NCBI GenBank assembly: GCA_015179125.1 | Contig: WHVA01000029.1 | Coordinates: 248,001 to 312,000, forward strand | Direction: 5' to 3' | DNA from: Gautieria morchelliformis | Taxonomy: Eukaryota > Basidiomycota > Agaricomycetes > Gomphales > Gomphaceae | DNA length: 64,000 bases | Notes under the pieces: model-generated | What the model was told of the DNA's origin: nothing | Database searches by the model: none | The model's input: the letters and a program-made list of their open reading frames with translations, nothing else | Part shown: positions 34,024-45,419 of the stretch, piece after piece | Layout: each line of letters opens with the position of its first letter | How positions within the stretch are numbered: the stretch's first letter is position 1 | Made by a program: the position numbers and the translations under genes

Positions 34024-34392
34024 CGCACCGAGATGGCAGGTCACCCACACCCACCTCACAACAGGGGCGCCAACAGATACCACCCATACGGCAGCACCAG
34101 CTCAGGCGAAGCAGGCAGCTCATGCCAGAGCATGAATCATACAACGGCGCCCTTTCAGACCAAGGCAGAGCACGACACAAGACCAAAGCTGTGCCTCAAA
34201 TGTGGTCTCTCGGACGCTCACATCTCCATTCAGTGCACAGCCAGCTCCCTGCACAGACACGCCGACCGTAAAACCAACGTGTCCGCCAAGGAAAAGAAAC
34301 TATTCTATAACACAGACTCAGCTGCAGTGTGCTTCAAGTTCAACCTCACCGGCTCCTGCACCGCCACTACAGAAGGACACCCACCACACTGA
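34024..34392 (+). pseudogene. DIRS-like zinc-knuckle segment before RT
   Basis: The reading AGHPHPPHNRGANRYHPYGS continues to KLCLKCGLSDAHISIQC and then VCFKFNLTGSCTATTEGHPPH, a pair of Cys-rich motifs (CLKCG...C and CFKFNLTGSC...H) like the CCHC-containing linker between gag and RT in fungal DIRS elements. A stop at 34,390-34,392 ends it, and the RT frame overlaps. Confidence 0.6.
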
Positions 34393-34429
34393 TGCACCCT
34401 CTGCCTCGCTGGCTCCTACAGAGCGGTCC

Positions 34430-36240
34430 AGTGCCCTCGTGTCTGAACATTTCAAAATTGTCACACCGTACATAGCCCACGCTTTCCAACGCTTGCTATA
34501 CCGATTCAGTCTCTCTTCAACTCACCCCAACGTTGCTCTTGATATCTCACAGGGCTTGCCCATCGGCACCCCTCCCCCTCTGACCGAAACATCCATCCCC
34601 CCAAACATGAAGTCTGCCCTGGACCAACCCAGCATCATAGACGAACACTTGCAGGAAGAAATAGAAGCTGACTGCATGTCCGGCCCGTTTACCATAGATG
34701 AGGCGCACACAATTTTCGACGGCCACTTCTGCACCTCACCACTTGGCCTCATTGAAAAAGAGCCCGGGTCAGGGAAATGGCGGCTCATATGCAACACCTC
34801 GTGCAGAGATTCACACAACATCTCCATGAACAACATGCTGAACTCAGATGACTTCCCCACTCGCTGGGGCTTGGCATGGTTAGTTGTGCAATATGTGAGT
34901 AAAACTTCATCACCTTCCACCCCGGGACATGAGCACAACCCCGCCCACCATGCACACACACATGCGTCAACCATCCACACATCACGACACCATCACACAC
35001 GCCACACGTGCACAACATCGCCCACGCTCAGCACATCCAACACCCATCCGGGCCCCACCTCACCCCACCTGCCCACACCATTCACATCGCTCATGCCCAT
35101 ATGTCACACAAGTTGCTAACTCTTACCACAACAGCTCGCTACAGCTCCACCGGGCACACAGGCAGCCTGCTTTGATCTCCAGAGGGCATACCATACATGC
35201 CCCGTACTCCCCGCGCACAAGCACTACACAGCCGTCACCTGGTGCGACCACATCTACGTCGACCACATACTTCCCTTCGGACTCACCACTGCAGGCGGCA
35301 TCCAGGGAGCCATTGCAGATGCGATGGTTGACATCTTACAGGGGCTCGGTTTCCACCTCATCTTGCGATGGGTGGACGATTTCCTTTTCATCCGTGAACC
35401 GACAGTCCCAGAGATGCAGCAGACCACCACACCACCATACACGTACCCATTTGATCTTGCCAGCATCATCGCAGAAACAATGCCCCTCGGCGTCCCGTGG
35501 CACCCAGTCAAAGTCAAAGGCCGCGACTTCAGCTTCATAGTAGACTATGTGGGATTCACATGGGACTTCCACAACCACACAGTCGCCATCACAGAACACA
35601 AGTGCATTAAATACTTGAACCGCCTCATCACATACTGCACAGCCCCAAGGGTCCAGCTCCACCCTACCATGAAACTCCTCGGCACGCTACAGCACATCAC
35701 GTTCATCTACATACTTGGCAGATCATACCTCCCTGCACTTGCGCACATGATCCCCAAGTTCAGGGACAACAGATTCATGTGGCACCACATAGACATATGG
35801 GCACACTCCCATCTGGAATGGTGAGCAGACACTCTCCGCCGATCAGACACCACCCGCTCACTGCTCCCCCGCTCCACGACGGACCTCGACGTCTGGGTGG
35901 ACGCATCGACATCTTGGGGCATCGGGCTCATGGTGGGGAACAGATGGGCCGCTTGGCGCCTCAGGCGGGGCTGGGACCGCGAGGACCATGGCATTGGCTG
36001 GGCAGAAACGATAGCCATAGAACTGGCCTCACTGTGGATCCACTCCCAAAACATATCGGACGCATGTCCGCATCAACAGCGACAACACTGGCGTAATACA
36101 TGCACTAGCCAGGGGACACTCACGCAATGTGCAGCGTAATGCCGCAATCTGCCGCATTGCTTTCCTTCTTGAACCTGCCAACATCACACTTGACACACAT
36201 TACGTACCTTCCGCAGAGAACAAGGCCAACTCCAGGAACC
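34430..36240 (+). pseudogene. DIRS-like reverse transcriptase and RNase H, with an intron
   Basis: RT reads PLGLIEKEPGSGKWRLICNT, RDSHNISMNNMLNSDDFPTR, and is interrupted at 34,895 by GTGAGT; it resumes after GCTAAC (35,115) and ACAG (35,134) as PGTQAACFDLQRAYHTCPVL, VTWCDHIYVDHILPFGLTTA, GGIQGAIADA, and the catalytic LRWVDDFLFIRE box. The fingers-to-palm order is that of DIRS/Pat RTs. Downstream is YVGFTWDFHNHTVAI, a thumb-like part, then a TGA at 35,822, and RNase H: LDVWVDASTSWGIGLMVGNR (first Asp), GWAETIAIELASLWIHS, and LDTHYVPSAENKANSRNPF, cut by the LTR at 36,245. Breaks: TGA at 35,822 and frame changes near 36,050. Confidence 0.85.
34895..35134 (+). other. Candidate spliceosomal intron inside the DIRS-like RT
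   Basis: Donor GTGAGT, branch-like GCTAAC 15 bp before the acceptor CAACAG, 240 bp. Removing it joins the RT motifs RWGLAWLVVQY and LATAPPGTQAACFDLQRAYH, although phase was checked only by eye. The inside is rich in CACA words and shows no RT similarity. Confidence 0.65.
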
Positions 36241-36244
36241 CTTT

Positions 36245-36734
36245 TGTAAGGGCAACCCTGGCTAGTCGTGGAGATCACACTACCACACAACTGACAAGGG
36301 GAAATCCAAAGTATGTATAAATGAACAGAGCATACAAGAGAGGGGATTCTCACCTGACAAGGGGAAATCCAAAGAGAAAAGTCTAAGGACCCCCAATGTC
36401 AGCGAGCCTGTATTATACTACGCTGCGCAGCCAGGGACAACGCTTGGCACCCGCCGTCAACCCTGCACCTCCCTGACCTCCCCGACCCTTGATCAACCCT
36501 TGATGCCACCTATTACGCGAGTCGCTTGATTTCCGACACTGTTCCGAGGGTGGAAGTCGGAAATTGGAGTGGAACTGGCAAGGCGAACAGAACTGGTGGA
36601 AGTTCTCCCAGGAGCGGAATCATTTCCGAAAGCGGAGGCGGAGATGGAATCGGAACCGGAAGCAGAGTCGGAAATGGAGTCGGAACTGGGTGTGGTGTCA
36701 GAACTGGAAATGGCAAACAGGGTGTCCCCTGACA
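36245..36734 (-). mobile_element. Ty3/gypsy solo LTR in the DIRS-like element
   Basis: TGTAAGGG...CCCCTGACA, colinear with the LTR at 6320-6755, flanked by the perfect 5-bp duplication CCTTT (36,240-36,244 and 36,735-36,739). Inserted right after SRNPF in the DIRS RNase H. It left by LTR-LTR recombination, since no internal sequence remains. Confidence 0.93.
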
Positions 36735-36994
36735 CCTTTTGCACTCCGACCACCACCACCCACAGACCGCAACTTAGAGTTCTTACTTATCTACCATAAT
36801 TACCCTCCTAGCTACGCTCAAAAAACACTCCTTACATACCTAATACCTACCAACCCTCACGCTGATGTCAAACGATGCGTTGACGAGCGGTGCGAGGGGC
36901 AGAAACACGCCCACACGATGGGCACCGGCACCGACGGCCATGGCTCAGGCGAAGCTAGACACCCAAGATCCAGCCTAGGACAACAGCCAGTACA

Positions 36995-38676
36995 GTGAAG
37001 GAGAAACAGCCAGAGCAGATGAAGCAAGTCGAGGCCCCAGGAGAGAAGAGGGTGCAGGTGGGAGGGCCAGCCACAAGAGGCACCACACAGGATCCGGAAT
37101 GCCTTACCAGGGAAGAGATAAGAGACTTACCGGGACAGGAGATTAGGGACTCTGACAAAGGTAAGATTTACCTTGAACGTACCCTGCTGACAATACCGGG
37201 CGTGTCATGGACGACCGACACACTGTCCACCGCCATACTGCAAGTGACACAATACAAAGGGATACCACGGCAGGCTGTCAACATGCTGCAGTCGATCGTG
37301 TTCGTGATGGAAAGCATTGAGGATGACACGAGATACGAGAGAGTTATGTGCCAGGTAAAAGAGAGTCTGGCGGCAGAAGGGAACACTCTCTCAATCAAAG
37401 TGGCGGAGGCCACAGAAATGCTCGACAAGGCCACGGAAGCTGCGGATGCCACAGCCAAGCTATCCTGCCAGATCGCCGACGACGCAGCAGCGGTGGTGAA
37501 GACAATGCAGACAGCATCGAACACGGTCGCCACCTTGGCAACTCGGATCAACGAAACCAGCACCTCCTACCGTGACGCAATAGTGAAGGCGGTGGACATC
37601 ATGCAATGGGCACTGGCCAGCACACCCACCCTTGACGCCAGGGTCCAGGCGAGGGAAGGGATAAAACAGCGACAAGGGCCAGTGGATGCCGCAGCCCTGG
37701 GGGAGCGCATACTCGCAGATATGGACAACGCCAGCCTGATGACCGGGCGAACGAGATTATCAGCACTATGGACATGGAAGGGGCCCGCACTATTATCAGC
37801 ACGAGGAGACTCACAAACAGAGGGGTGCTCTTCAAACTCAACGATGAGGCAGCAGCGAGATGGCTCAACGGAGCTGAGCGCAGAGTGCAGTTCACAGAGG
37901 CACTCACGCCAGACGCGAGGATGAAGGAGCGACTGTTCTCACTGGTGATACAATTCATCCCATTTCACTTCAATCTGGAGAAGGAGGGGGAGCTGAGGGA
38001 GGTGGAGAAGACCAACCGCCTGTCGCACAGAACAATCGATAAGGCAAGATGGATCAAGCCCAGACAGCGCAGGGCAGCGAACCAGCCCTGCGGCCATGCC
38101 CTCATCACCTTCACCACGCCTGAGGTAGCCAACAAGATACTCACGGACAGGCTGATCGTATGCCAGAAGTGCGTCTACGCCGAGAAGTGCAAGAAGGAGC
38201 CCACCCGCTGTCTTAAGTGCCAGGGGTGGATCCACATGTCCTATGCCTGCCTGCAAGGACACAACACGTGTGGCACCTGCGGGGGACACCACAGGATGCC
38301 TGCCTGTGACCAATCGAGGCTATACTGCGTCTCATGCAAGTCTGCAGAGCACCCAAGCTGGGCCAGAACGTGTCCAGTATTTCAAAGTAAGTGTGCTGAG
38401 CTGGACGTCAGACTACTCGAGAACCAGATGCCCTACTTCTCCACCGAGGAGGCATGGACCCACGTCTCTCAACCGCCCAAGATGCCCCCCCCCGAGGCCG
38501 ACGCCCACCTTCCCGATATTCGCACCACAGCAGGATACGGGATGGGAGGTAGTACCACACCGGAGAGGCAAGTACAGGCAGATGACGCTCCTGTATGGGC
38601 AAGACTCGACAGGGCAGCAGCTGCGGCCAGCGCCCCCACAAGCTGTTGCCGGCGAGGGTGCTGCACCGCCCCCTGA
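36995..38676 (+). pseudogene. LINE ORF1, coiled-coil and zinc-knuckle protein
   Basis: The frame begins before or at MKEKQPEQMKQVEAPGEKRV. A long helical section is rich in Ala, Glu and Lys with heptad spacing (KVAEATEMLDKATEAADATA; KLSCQIADDAAAVV), a likely coiled coil. A frameshift near 37,760 leads to MDMEGARTIISTRRLTNRGV, an RRM-like segment (GVLFKLNDEAAARWLNGAER), and three Cys-rich knuckles: CVYAEKCKKEPTRCLKCQGW, CLQGHNTCGTCGGHHRMPAC, CVSCKSAEHPSWARTCP. It ends in a Pro-rich tail. ORF1 proteins coat LINE RNA. One frameshift is the only break I see. Confidence 0.87.
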
Positions 38677-38747
38677 TGGTCTCAACCAAGGCCCACCATT
38701 CAGTGGGGTGACACAGACAGAGAAGGTGAGCCACTCCCACCAGAGCA

Positions 38748-39690
38748 ATGCTGATGTCCTACACAACAGGACCAACACCAACGAGACTGAGAATATACCA
38801 ACAAAATCTATATAAATCGGACAAGGCGCAGTACAACCTCATCAACTCCACGATTCACAAGGAGTGGGACCTGATATTGCTACAAGAGCTGTACATTGAC
38901 ACGCTGGGGAATATGAAGGCTAACCATAACTGGCGCATCCTATACCCCACCTCTCATTTGACTAACACCACCGCAAAGAGAACAGTTATCTTAGTCAACG
39001 CCATGATGGATACCAACACATGGTCGCAGATGTCGCTCCAGGGGACGAACAATGTGGTGGTAGTGCAGCTCAAGCATCCTCAGGGCAAGACCACGATTTT
39101 AAATATTTATAACAACTGCGAACATTCGGAGTCCCTGCAGGCCATCGAGAACTTGATAGAACTAGAGCGAGGTAACATCATCCAGCAAGAAACAGACTCT
39201 ATGGTCTGGTGCGGCGATTTTAATTGCCACCACCCTATGTGGGATGAGGAAAGGAACCATCATTTATTCACAGCCGAGGCCACTAGAGATGCAGAGGAGC
39301 TGCTATCATTACTAGCAGAATACAACATGGTAATGGCTCTCCCGAAGTGAACACCCACCCTGCAATTGATGTTGACCAAGAACTGGACTAGGGTCGACCA
39401 CGTGTTTTGTACGGACAACGTCGCTGGCTCCATCATCACCTGCAACACCGACCCGAGAAGGCGAGGCCCAGGGACCGACCATGTCCCTATCCTCACAACG
39501 CTGGATATAAGGGTGGAGGTTAAAGAGCCAGAGCCGTTCCAAAACTTTAGGATGGTCGACTGGGACCACTTTCGAGAGCAGCTGGCAGAACAGCTGGAGG
39601 AGCTGCCGGATGAAAGGGAGCTCGACACCAAAGCCAAGTTTGTCAGGGCAGTTAGCGCGCTGATGGGTGCCATCCAAGACACCATCGACA
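38748..39690 (+). pseudogene. LINE ORF2 endonuclease domain
   Basis: LRIYQQNLYKSDKAQYNLIN (QQN motif), LILLQELYIDTLGNMK (QE catalytic motif), TMVWCGDFNCHHPMWDEERN-type segment (SMVWCGDFNCHHPMWDE, catalytic Asp and Asn), and GTDHVPILTTLD (the SDH motif as TDH). Catalytic acids are all present. A TGA at 39,348-39,350 after MALPK sits where a Gly codon is expected before TPTLQ. The linker QNFRMVDWDHFREQLAEQLE follows. Confidence 0.88.
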
Positions 39691-41830
39691 CCGTGGTGCC
39701 GCTGTCAAAGCCGGTACCGCACTTGCGCAGATGGTGGACCAGGGAGTTATCAGAGCTCAAGAAAACAAAGAATAGGCTGAACCATAGATCATACCTCCAC
39801 CGCGCTGTATCTGACCACCACTCCCACGCAGAATTCAAGGATTTCAACAAGAGGTATAGCAAGGTGATTGGAAGGGCAAAAGCGCAGCACTGGGCAGATT
39901 ACCTGGAGGATCTCAACGAAGGGCTCCTGTGGTCAGCAAACAAGTACTTGTCCAATCCGGCCTCGGACGGTGGTAGGACTCGAATCCTGTCACTACAGGT
40001 AGCAGCGCCCAGCGGCGCCATGCGAACAGCAGAAACCAACCAAGAGAAAAGCCAAGCCCTAGCAGCGGCCTTCTTCCTGCCCAGGCCCGCCAAATCACAG
40101 GTGCCGACAGACTTTCGTTACCCAAAAGCGTGTCCGCCACAGCTTCCAGCTTCACAAGGACCAGATCAGGCACCAGATCAATAAGCTGAAACTGCATAAG
40201 GCCCCAGGCGATGACGGAATCCCAAACATAGTATTGAAAGAGGCAGTAGATCTGATCACTGAGCACCTCCTCTATATCTTCCGTACCACCTTCACGCTGA
40301 AAACTTACAGCGATAACTGGAGATCTTGGATTACAGTGGTGCTACGGAAACCGGGCAAGGCCTGCTATGATGTTCCAAAATCATACTGCCCCATAGCCCT
40401 GCTCAACACTATGGGAAAGCTGCTAATGGCTATAGTTGCAGAGGACCTGGTCTACCTGACTGAGAAGCATAGCCTCCTGCCAGCCAACCACTTCGGCAGG
40501 AGGCCTGGCAGGACGACCACTGACTCCCTCCACCTTGTTGTCAACAAAATCAAAGGGGCATGGAGAAGGAAGAAGGTGGCGGTAATGTTGTTCCTTGACA
40601 TTGAGGGAGCATTCCTGAATGCGGTGAAAGATTGGCTTCTACATAACATGAGGAAGCATAGGGTGCCAGAAGAGTTCGTGAGCTTCATGGGGCAGATGCT
40701 GGCCAGCCGACGCACCAGGATCAAGTTTGATGATTACCTCTCGGGATAGGTGCACATAGACATCGGGATTGGGCAGGGGGACCCGCTCTCTATTATCCTC
40801 TACCTCTACTATAATGCTGACCTCATAGATATTGCTAATGGGAAGGGGCAGGCCGCAGTGGCCTATGTCGATGACGCCAACCTCTACTCAGAAGGCGACA
40901 CCTACGAGGAGGCATACAAGGGACTGAGAGAGATGCTGCTCAAGGAAGGGGGGGCAAAATAATGGACGCTGACCCACCACTCCAGATTCGAGAAGTCTAA
41001 GTTCGTGGTGGTAGTAGGGTTTTCAAGGGTTTTCAAGGTGCCTAACGGGAGACCCTGCAAGGCCGGGCAAAACCAAGCGCGACACAAGGCCCGACTTCAC
41101 ATACGAGGGCGCCATCATCCAGCCAACATCAGCACACAAGTTCTTAGGAGTCTTCTTGGACGAGGAGCTGCGATGGAAAGTTCAGGCCGAGAAGGCAGTG
41201 GCAAAAGCGGCTAAGTGGACATTACTGGCTCGCAGACTAACTAAACCCTCCACAGGGGTACGCGCAACATACATGAGGCAGCTATACAGTGCAGTGGCAA
41301 TACCCAAATTCACATATGCTGCGGATGTTTGGTACACTCCAGTACAGAAGAACCGGGGGGAGGGAAGAGCAACAGGATCTGTGAGAGTGGTGCGTAAGCT
41401 AACATCTGTACAGCGCATGGTTACCATCGCTATCACTGGAGCGATGCGTACAACCATGAGCAACGTCCTGGAGGTCCTCGCCAATGTCCAGCCAATAGAA
41501 CTCCTCCTCCTAGGCATCTGCTACAAGGCTGCCAGCCATATCGCAACCCTCCCCAAGTCCCACCCTCTGCACCATCCAGCTCGCTCCTGCACCCGCCGCC
41601 TGGTAAAGAAGCACCCGGCACCACTGCACAGGATCCTCCACCGCTTCAGCCTCACCCCAGACTCCTTTGAGGTCATCCGGCCCTTCGTCCATGCTCCCAA
41701 CACCCCCAGGCTGTTCATCACCGAGATAGCAGAGTCGAGGGAGGAGTCTAAGGAGGTGGACACCCAAAACACAGCGGATGCCAAGGTATACGCTGATGGG
41801 TCAGGACTGGAGGGGCAGCGGCGGTACTAT
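39691..41830 (+). pseudogene. LINE ORF2 reverse transcriptase domain
   Basis: RRWWTRELSELKKTKNRLNH, then a frameshift near 40,130, then APGDDGIPNIVLKEAVDLIT, LRKPGKACYDVPKSYCPIAL (Arg of the YRPI motif is Cys, CGC to TGC), NHFGRRPGRTTTDSLHLVV, MLFLDIEGAFLNAV, a TAG at 40,747-40,749, IGIGQGDPLSIILYLYYNAD and the palm box AAVAYVDDANLYSEG. Thumb and linker (MRQLYSAVAIPKFTYAADVW) follow. Stops and frame changes near 40,960 and 41,050 kill it, but the palm motifs are canonical. Confidence 0.88.
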
Positions 41831-42702
41831 ACAGGGTGGGAAGAAAGGCAGTGACCTTACAATACCACCTGGGCCCACTTGCGGACCACACCACATATGA
41901 GGCGGAGGCGGTCGGCGTCATTCTGGCACTGGAGCTGCTAAGCCGGGAGAAGGGCATCAGGACGGCGTGCATACTTCTAGATAGCCAAGGGGTAATACTG
42001 GCGGTAGGTGACGTCAAGCCCAAGCCAGCGCAGCACGCCCTGGGACACATCCACGATGTGGCCAACAGGATGGCGACACCCTCGCGAAGACGCGGTGTGC
42101 ACCTTAAGATCATGTGGATCTCCGGTCACGACGACGTGGAAGGCAATGACATGGCAGATGCAGCAGCGAAGGCGGCAGCAGCCGGAGAGAGCAGTCAGAT
42201 AAGTAGGCTCCCACCCTTCCTAGTGACTGACACACTCCCACGCAGTCTGGCCACCACGAGGCAGGAGTTCAAGACAGGCAACAGACACAGATGGAGAGAG
42301 TGATGGAAAGCATTGCCCCGGTATGGGAGGATGGCAAAGATAAACGACAGCCTGCCCTCACACCTACCTCCGAGACACGGCAGGTCTCACTCGAGCACAG
42401 AACAGCCTAATCATGCAGCTGCGCACAGGCCACGCACCACTCAACAAACACCTCCATCAGGTCAAGCAGGTGCCGTCCCCCCCGGCGTGCCACAGGGCCG
42501 ACGAGATGGTCCACCATTTCCTCTTCGACTGCAGAGCGCACGAGCATACATGTCACAGGCTGAGACAGGAGCTGGGCAGAAAGTCGACGCCCATCAAGGA
42601 GATGCTGGGTGCAAAGGGCTCAATGGAGGCGCTGCTAAGATATGTAGTGACAACGGGCAGGCTGAAATCGACATTCGGTGATGTTTCCCCGCCACCCACT
42701 TA
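41760..42702 (+). pseudogene. LINE RNase H and C-terminal zinc motif
   Basis: DAKVYADGSGLEG starts the domain (first Asp). After a frameshift near 41,815: DHTTYEAEAVGVILALELLS (Glu), ACILLDSQGVILAV (Asp) and IMWISGHDDVEGNDMADAAA (His...Asp). The C-terminus carries ACHRADEMVHHFLFDCRAHE, a C-x-H-H-C zinc-finger-like motif shared by fungal and insect LINEs, and ends DVSPPPT at 42,702. A TGA at 42,301 and a frame change near 42,380 interrupt. Confidence 0.87.
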
Positions 42703-42903
42703 AAAGCACGAAATAACTAGCTTGACAGAGACGTTAGAGTACAAGCCGGCAGACAACACCACCGCGCCATTGCGTGACCAACACCCACTAAAACATCTCC
42801 CCCACACCACTCATGAAGCGACATGTACCTACTTGTCGCAGCAAGACCAAGAAGAAGTCCACGGACCCCTTTTTCACCTTCGACTGCGGCACTCCCACAC
42901 GTC

Positions 42904-43934
42904 TGTCATGACTGGTTTATTTCTCCTACCGCGTTACTTTCATGTTCCCCCTTGTCACTCCCTAGCATCTTCGTCAGAGTTCGCCGCACCTACCGACCAC
43001 TCCTCCTCTACATCCACTCTACTCATCGTTCATTCCATCCTCCAAACCGCTATTCGCTGCTGGCGCATTTCGCCAGCAGGCATGCCATCAAATATGATCG
43101 ATACCAGTCACCCGGCATGATGGTTCATCATTAACCCCATCATCTTCTTAATCCAACCCCATTGGGTGTTCGTATGGCAAGGTGTGTTCGCAGGGCGTTC
43201 CTTCTATAGGTCGTGCGGGATCAACCCGGTGAACGAAGAGTCCGTGCAGGGTGGCATGTATGTGGGTCCCAAGACATGGTTTTGTCCATAAGTGCTTTCG
43301 CCCCCTTTACTCTCCGTCGTTTCATGTTCGCATTCTTCCCTCACTCTATTATATGTTTATTCCATCTCCTTAGTATCATGACTGCACACCCCAATCCGGT
43401 CCTAACTCATGACGGCCTCTTTCCTATTCGCTGATACCTTACGAGCATTCGATATAAGTAGTTTACATTCGCATGTATATTCCCCAGTTCAATTATCATA
43501 CGTCGTCCATCTTGTGCAAACTTGACCTCGCTGTGATCATCGTCTTGAGCCTCTCCTTGAAGATCTCCATCTTCGACCAGCCAAGGACTTAGGCACCACT
43601 GGTGAGTTCTCATACTTCATATCCGTTATCTTAGCCTTCAAACTACTTTCTGTGCTGTTGGCGAAGGGCTCCTAAGGAGCACCTTCGCCAGCGAAGGGAC
43701 TGTCAAAACTTAGACAGCCCTTCCGCAATATCTTGCACGTTGCACCATCAAGTACTGCGAGCGGTTTCGCTACGACTGTAGACAGGGCGAGCCCCGTCCG
43801 GGCAGCCCCTTTGTTTCATGAAACGTCCATCGGTTCACTTATTCGCCGAACGGCATACTTATTCGCACAAGTTATTCAGGCATTCGCTGTGTTCACTAAT
43901 ACACGATATTAACGCCTAAAAACCAATCTTGACA
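42904..43934 (+). mobile_element. 1-kb-family solo LTR in the LINE 3' region
   Basis: TGTCATGAC...CTTGACA, 1031 bp, the most complete copy of this family here. Flanks ACGTC (42,899-42,903) and ACATC (43,935-43,939) differ by one C to T-class change, so a decayed 5-bp duplication. It holds a 30-bp hairpin at 43,660-43,689 and a TATA-like GATATAAG near 43,450. Confidence 0.88.
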
Positions 43935-44207
43935 ACATCATGCCAGCCCACCTCGGCGGCCGAGCACTTATAAATCTAGACCACCCACACAATAGAACAA
44001 CCATCAGGGGGACGGGAGTACTTACCTTGCCAGAAACAGCTCGAGGAGCCCAGCTGGTGGGGGGCATGGAGCTCGTCGTCAGTGCACTCGCCTACTCGAG
44101 GACGCAGAGGGATGGGAGCCCTAGGGAGTGAGAGGGAAGGCCCACCCAGTTTTAGTACAATGTGTGTAGCGACCAACATAGGCCTAGCCTGGGGTCAATT
44201 AAAATGA

Positions 44208-44224
44208 TAAAAAAAAAAAAAAAA
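44208..44224 (+). repeat. LINE poly(A) tail
   Basis: About 17 A directly before resumed DIRS-like coding DNA. It marks the 3' end of the LINE. Confidence 0.8.
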
Positions 44225-44259
44225 GGGCCGACTCCATCTCCCCCGGTGAGATCGGTGAG

Positions 44260-45419
44260 ATGGGCTCGCCCGACGCGCATCTCACCAAATCGTGCTCCAG
44301 CTCACCGCACACAGGAGGGGAGCCTGTTGATGACACTCCCCTACCGGAACCTGTGCGCCGGGGGAAACCACGTACGTTCCATGACCCCAAGAATTTTCTT
44401 GCTGCTTCTCCATTACGTCCTCATGTTCTTGATACCGATTGTGCTATTTCATGGCTTACTCCATATTCCATTGAACGCAGAGTATCCTTACAATCATCTT
44501 TTCCACCTGAGCATCTCGAGCGCATGCGCCAAGTCTGCTCGAACAGCGTAGTCAAGGGCATCCACCAAGGGTGGGGTGCTGGCATCCTAAGATTCAACCA
44601 GTACTGTGATAGTATCAACTTACCCGAGACTGAGCGCATGCCCGCGTCTGAAGTTCTACTCTCTCTATTTGTCACCACCTGCAGGGCCAGCTCTGTAAGC
44701 GAATCATGCATATCTACATGGCTCGCCGGCATCCACTGGTGGCACCAGATCAATGACGCACCTTGGCATGGGGGCAGCCTCCTATCCCTGGCAAAAAAGG
44801 GTGCCGCGAATGCGGTTCCCCCTTCTGCCACACGCACATCCCGCAACCCCGTCACACTAGCACACATCAAGCACCTGCGTGAGAACTTAGACCTGACTAA
44901 TGCCTTCGATGCGGGGGTCTTCGCTGTAACCTCCATCTCATTCTGGGCCTGCTGCCTCTTAGCTGAGCTTACCATCCCATCCCATAACACCTTTGACCCA
45001 CACTTCCACGTCTCGTGCTCCGCATGCATCACCCACGGGGTTGCTAGGCAGGGCCGTCGGTTCACGACCATCCACATACCATTTTCTAAGATGAAGAGAT
45101 CCCTCGGTGACGACCTTCAGCTAATTGACATCAATGACCCTTCCAGCCCCATCACAGCCTTCCATCACCACCTCACTTGCAGCTCGAGACTGCCCATTGA
45201 CGCTCCACTTTTCACCTTTGAAACATCTGACGGAGGCTGGGCACCCATGACCAAATCCTGGGTCTTGGAGCGCTGCACGGAGGTCTGGTCCACATTGCTA
45301 CTGAGCACAGTTAAGGGGCACAGTTTCCGCATCGGAGGCACGTCACACCTCCTTCTCATGGGCATCGACCCCTGGATAGTCATGGTTATCGGCCGGTGGA
45401 CTTCCACGGCATTTCTTCT
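44260..45419 (+). pseudogene. DIRS-like tyrosine recombinase, C-terminally truncated
   Basis: The reading starts in-frame near MGSPDAHLTKSCSSSPHTGG; a N-terminal SAM-like helical domain (SSFPPEHLERMRQVCSNSVV, ILRFNQYCDSIN, STWLAGIHWWHQINDAPWHG) leads into the catalytic domain: VTLAHIKHLRENLDLTNAFD, FWACCLLAELTIPSHNTF, HIPFSKMKRSLGDD, then HSFRIGGTSHLLLMGIDPWI (the H-x-x-R box, about residue 354) and VMVIGRWTSTAFLL. In relatives the next residue is the catalytic Tyr (LLYWR); here the DNA jumps to UNC93 sequence at 45,420. The first catalytic Arg (usual RLGEL) also reads LLAEL. It is uninterrupted by stops for 386 codons but cannot be active. Confidence 0.85.

Larger units (their letters stand above)
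36860..44224 (+). mobile_element. LINE (APE endonuclease, RT, RNase H) with poly(A) tail
   Basis: ORF1 (36,995-38,676), endonuclease, RT, RNase H and a C-terminal zinc motif up to 42,702, then a 3' untranslated part, ending in poly(A) at 44,208-44,224. A 1-kb-family solo LTR (42,904-43,934) sits in the 3' part. It interrupts the DIRS-like element between RNase H and recombinase. The 5' edge is set only to about 100 bp. This copy is better kept than the LINE at 15,999-20,210, and the proteins are similar in order and motif but not close copies. Confidence 0.87.
32480..45419 (+). mobile_element. DIRS-like tyrosine-recombinase retrotransposon, split by nested insertions
   Basis: Plus-strand order: TATA-like CTATAAATAG (about 32,517), gag-like frames (32,617-33,740), zinc-knuckle segment (34,180-34,390), RT-RNase H (34,430-36,240) and, far downstream, a tyrosine recombinase (44,260-45,419). 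RT-RH followed by a tyrosine recombinase, with no integrase or protease, defines DIRS-type elements. A Ty3 solo LTR (36,245-36,734) and a LINE (about 36,860-44,224) separate RNase H from the recombinase. The 3' end is cut at 45,419, where UNC93 sequence begins. Confidence 0.85.

Noticed and set aside
34929..35540. 203-codon frame across the DIRS RT
   Set aside because: It is an out-of-phase reading of the intron and the palm segment, rich in His/Thr/Pro because of CAC repeats.
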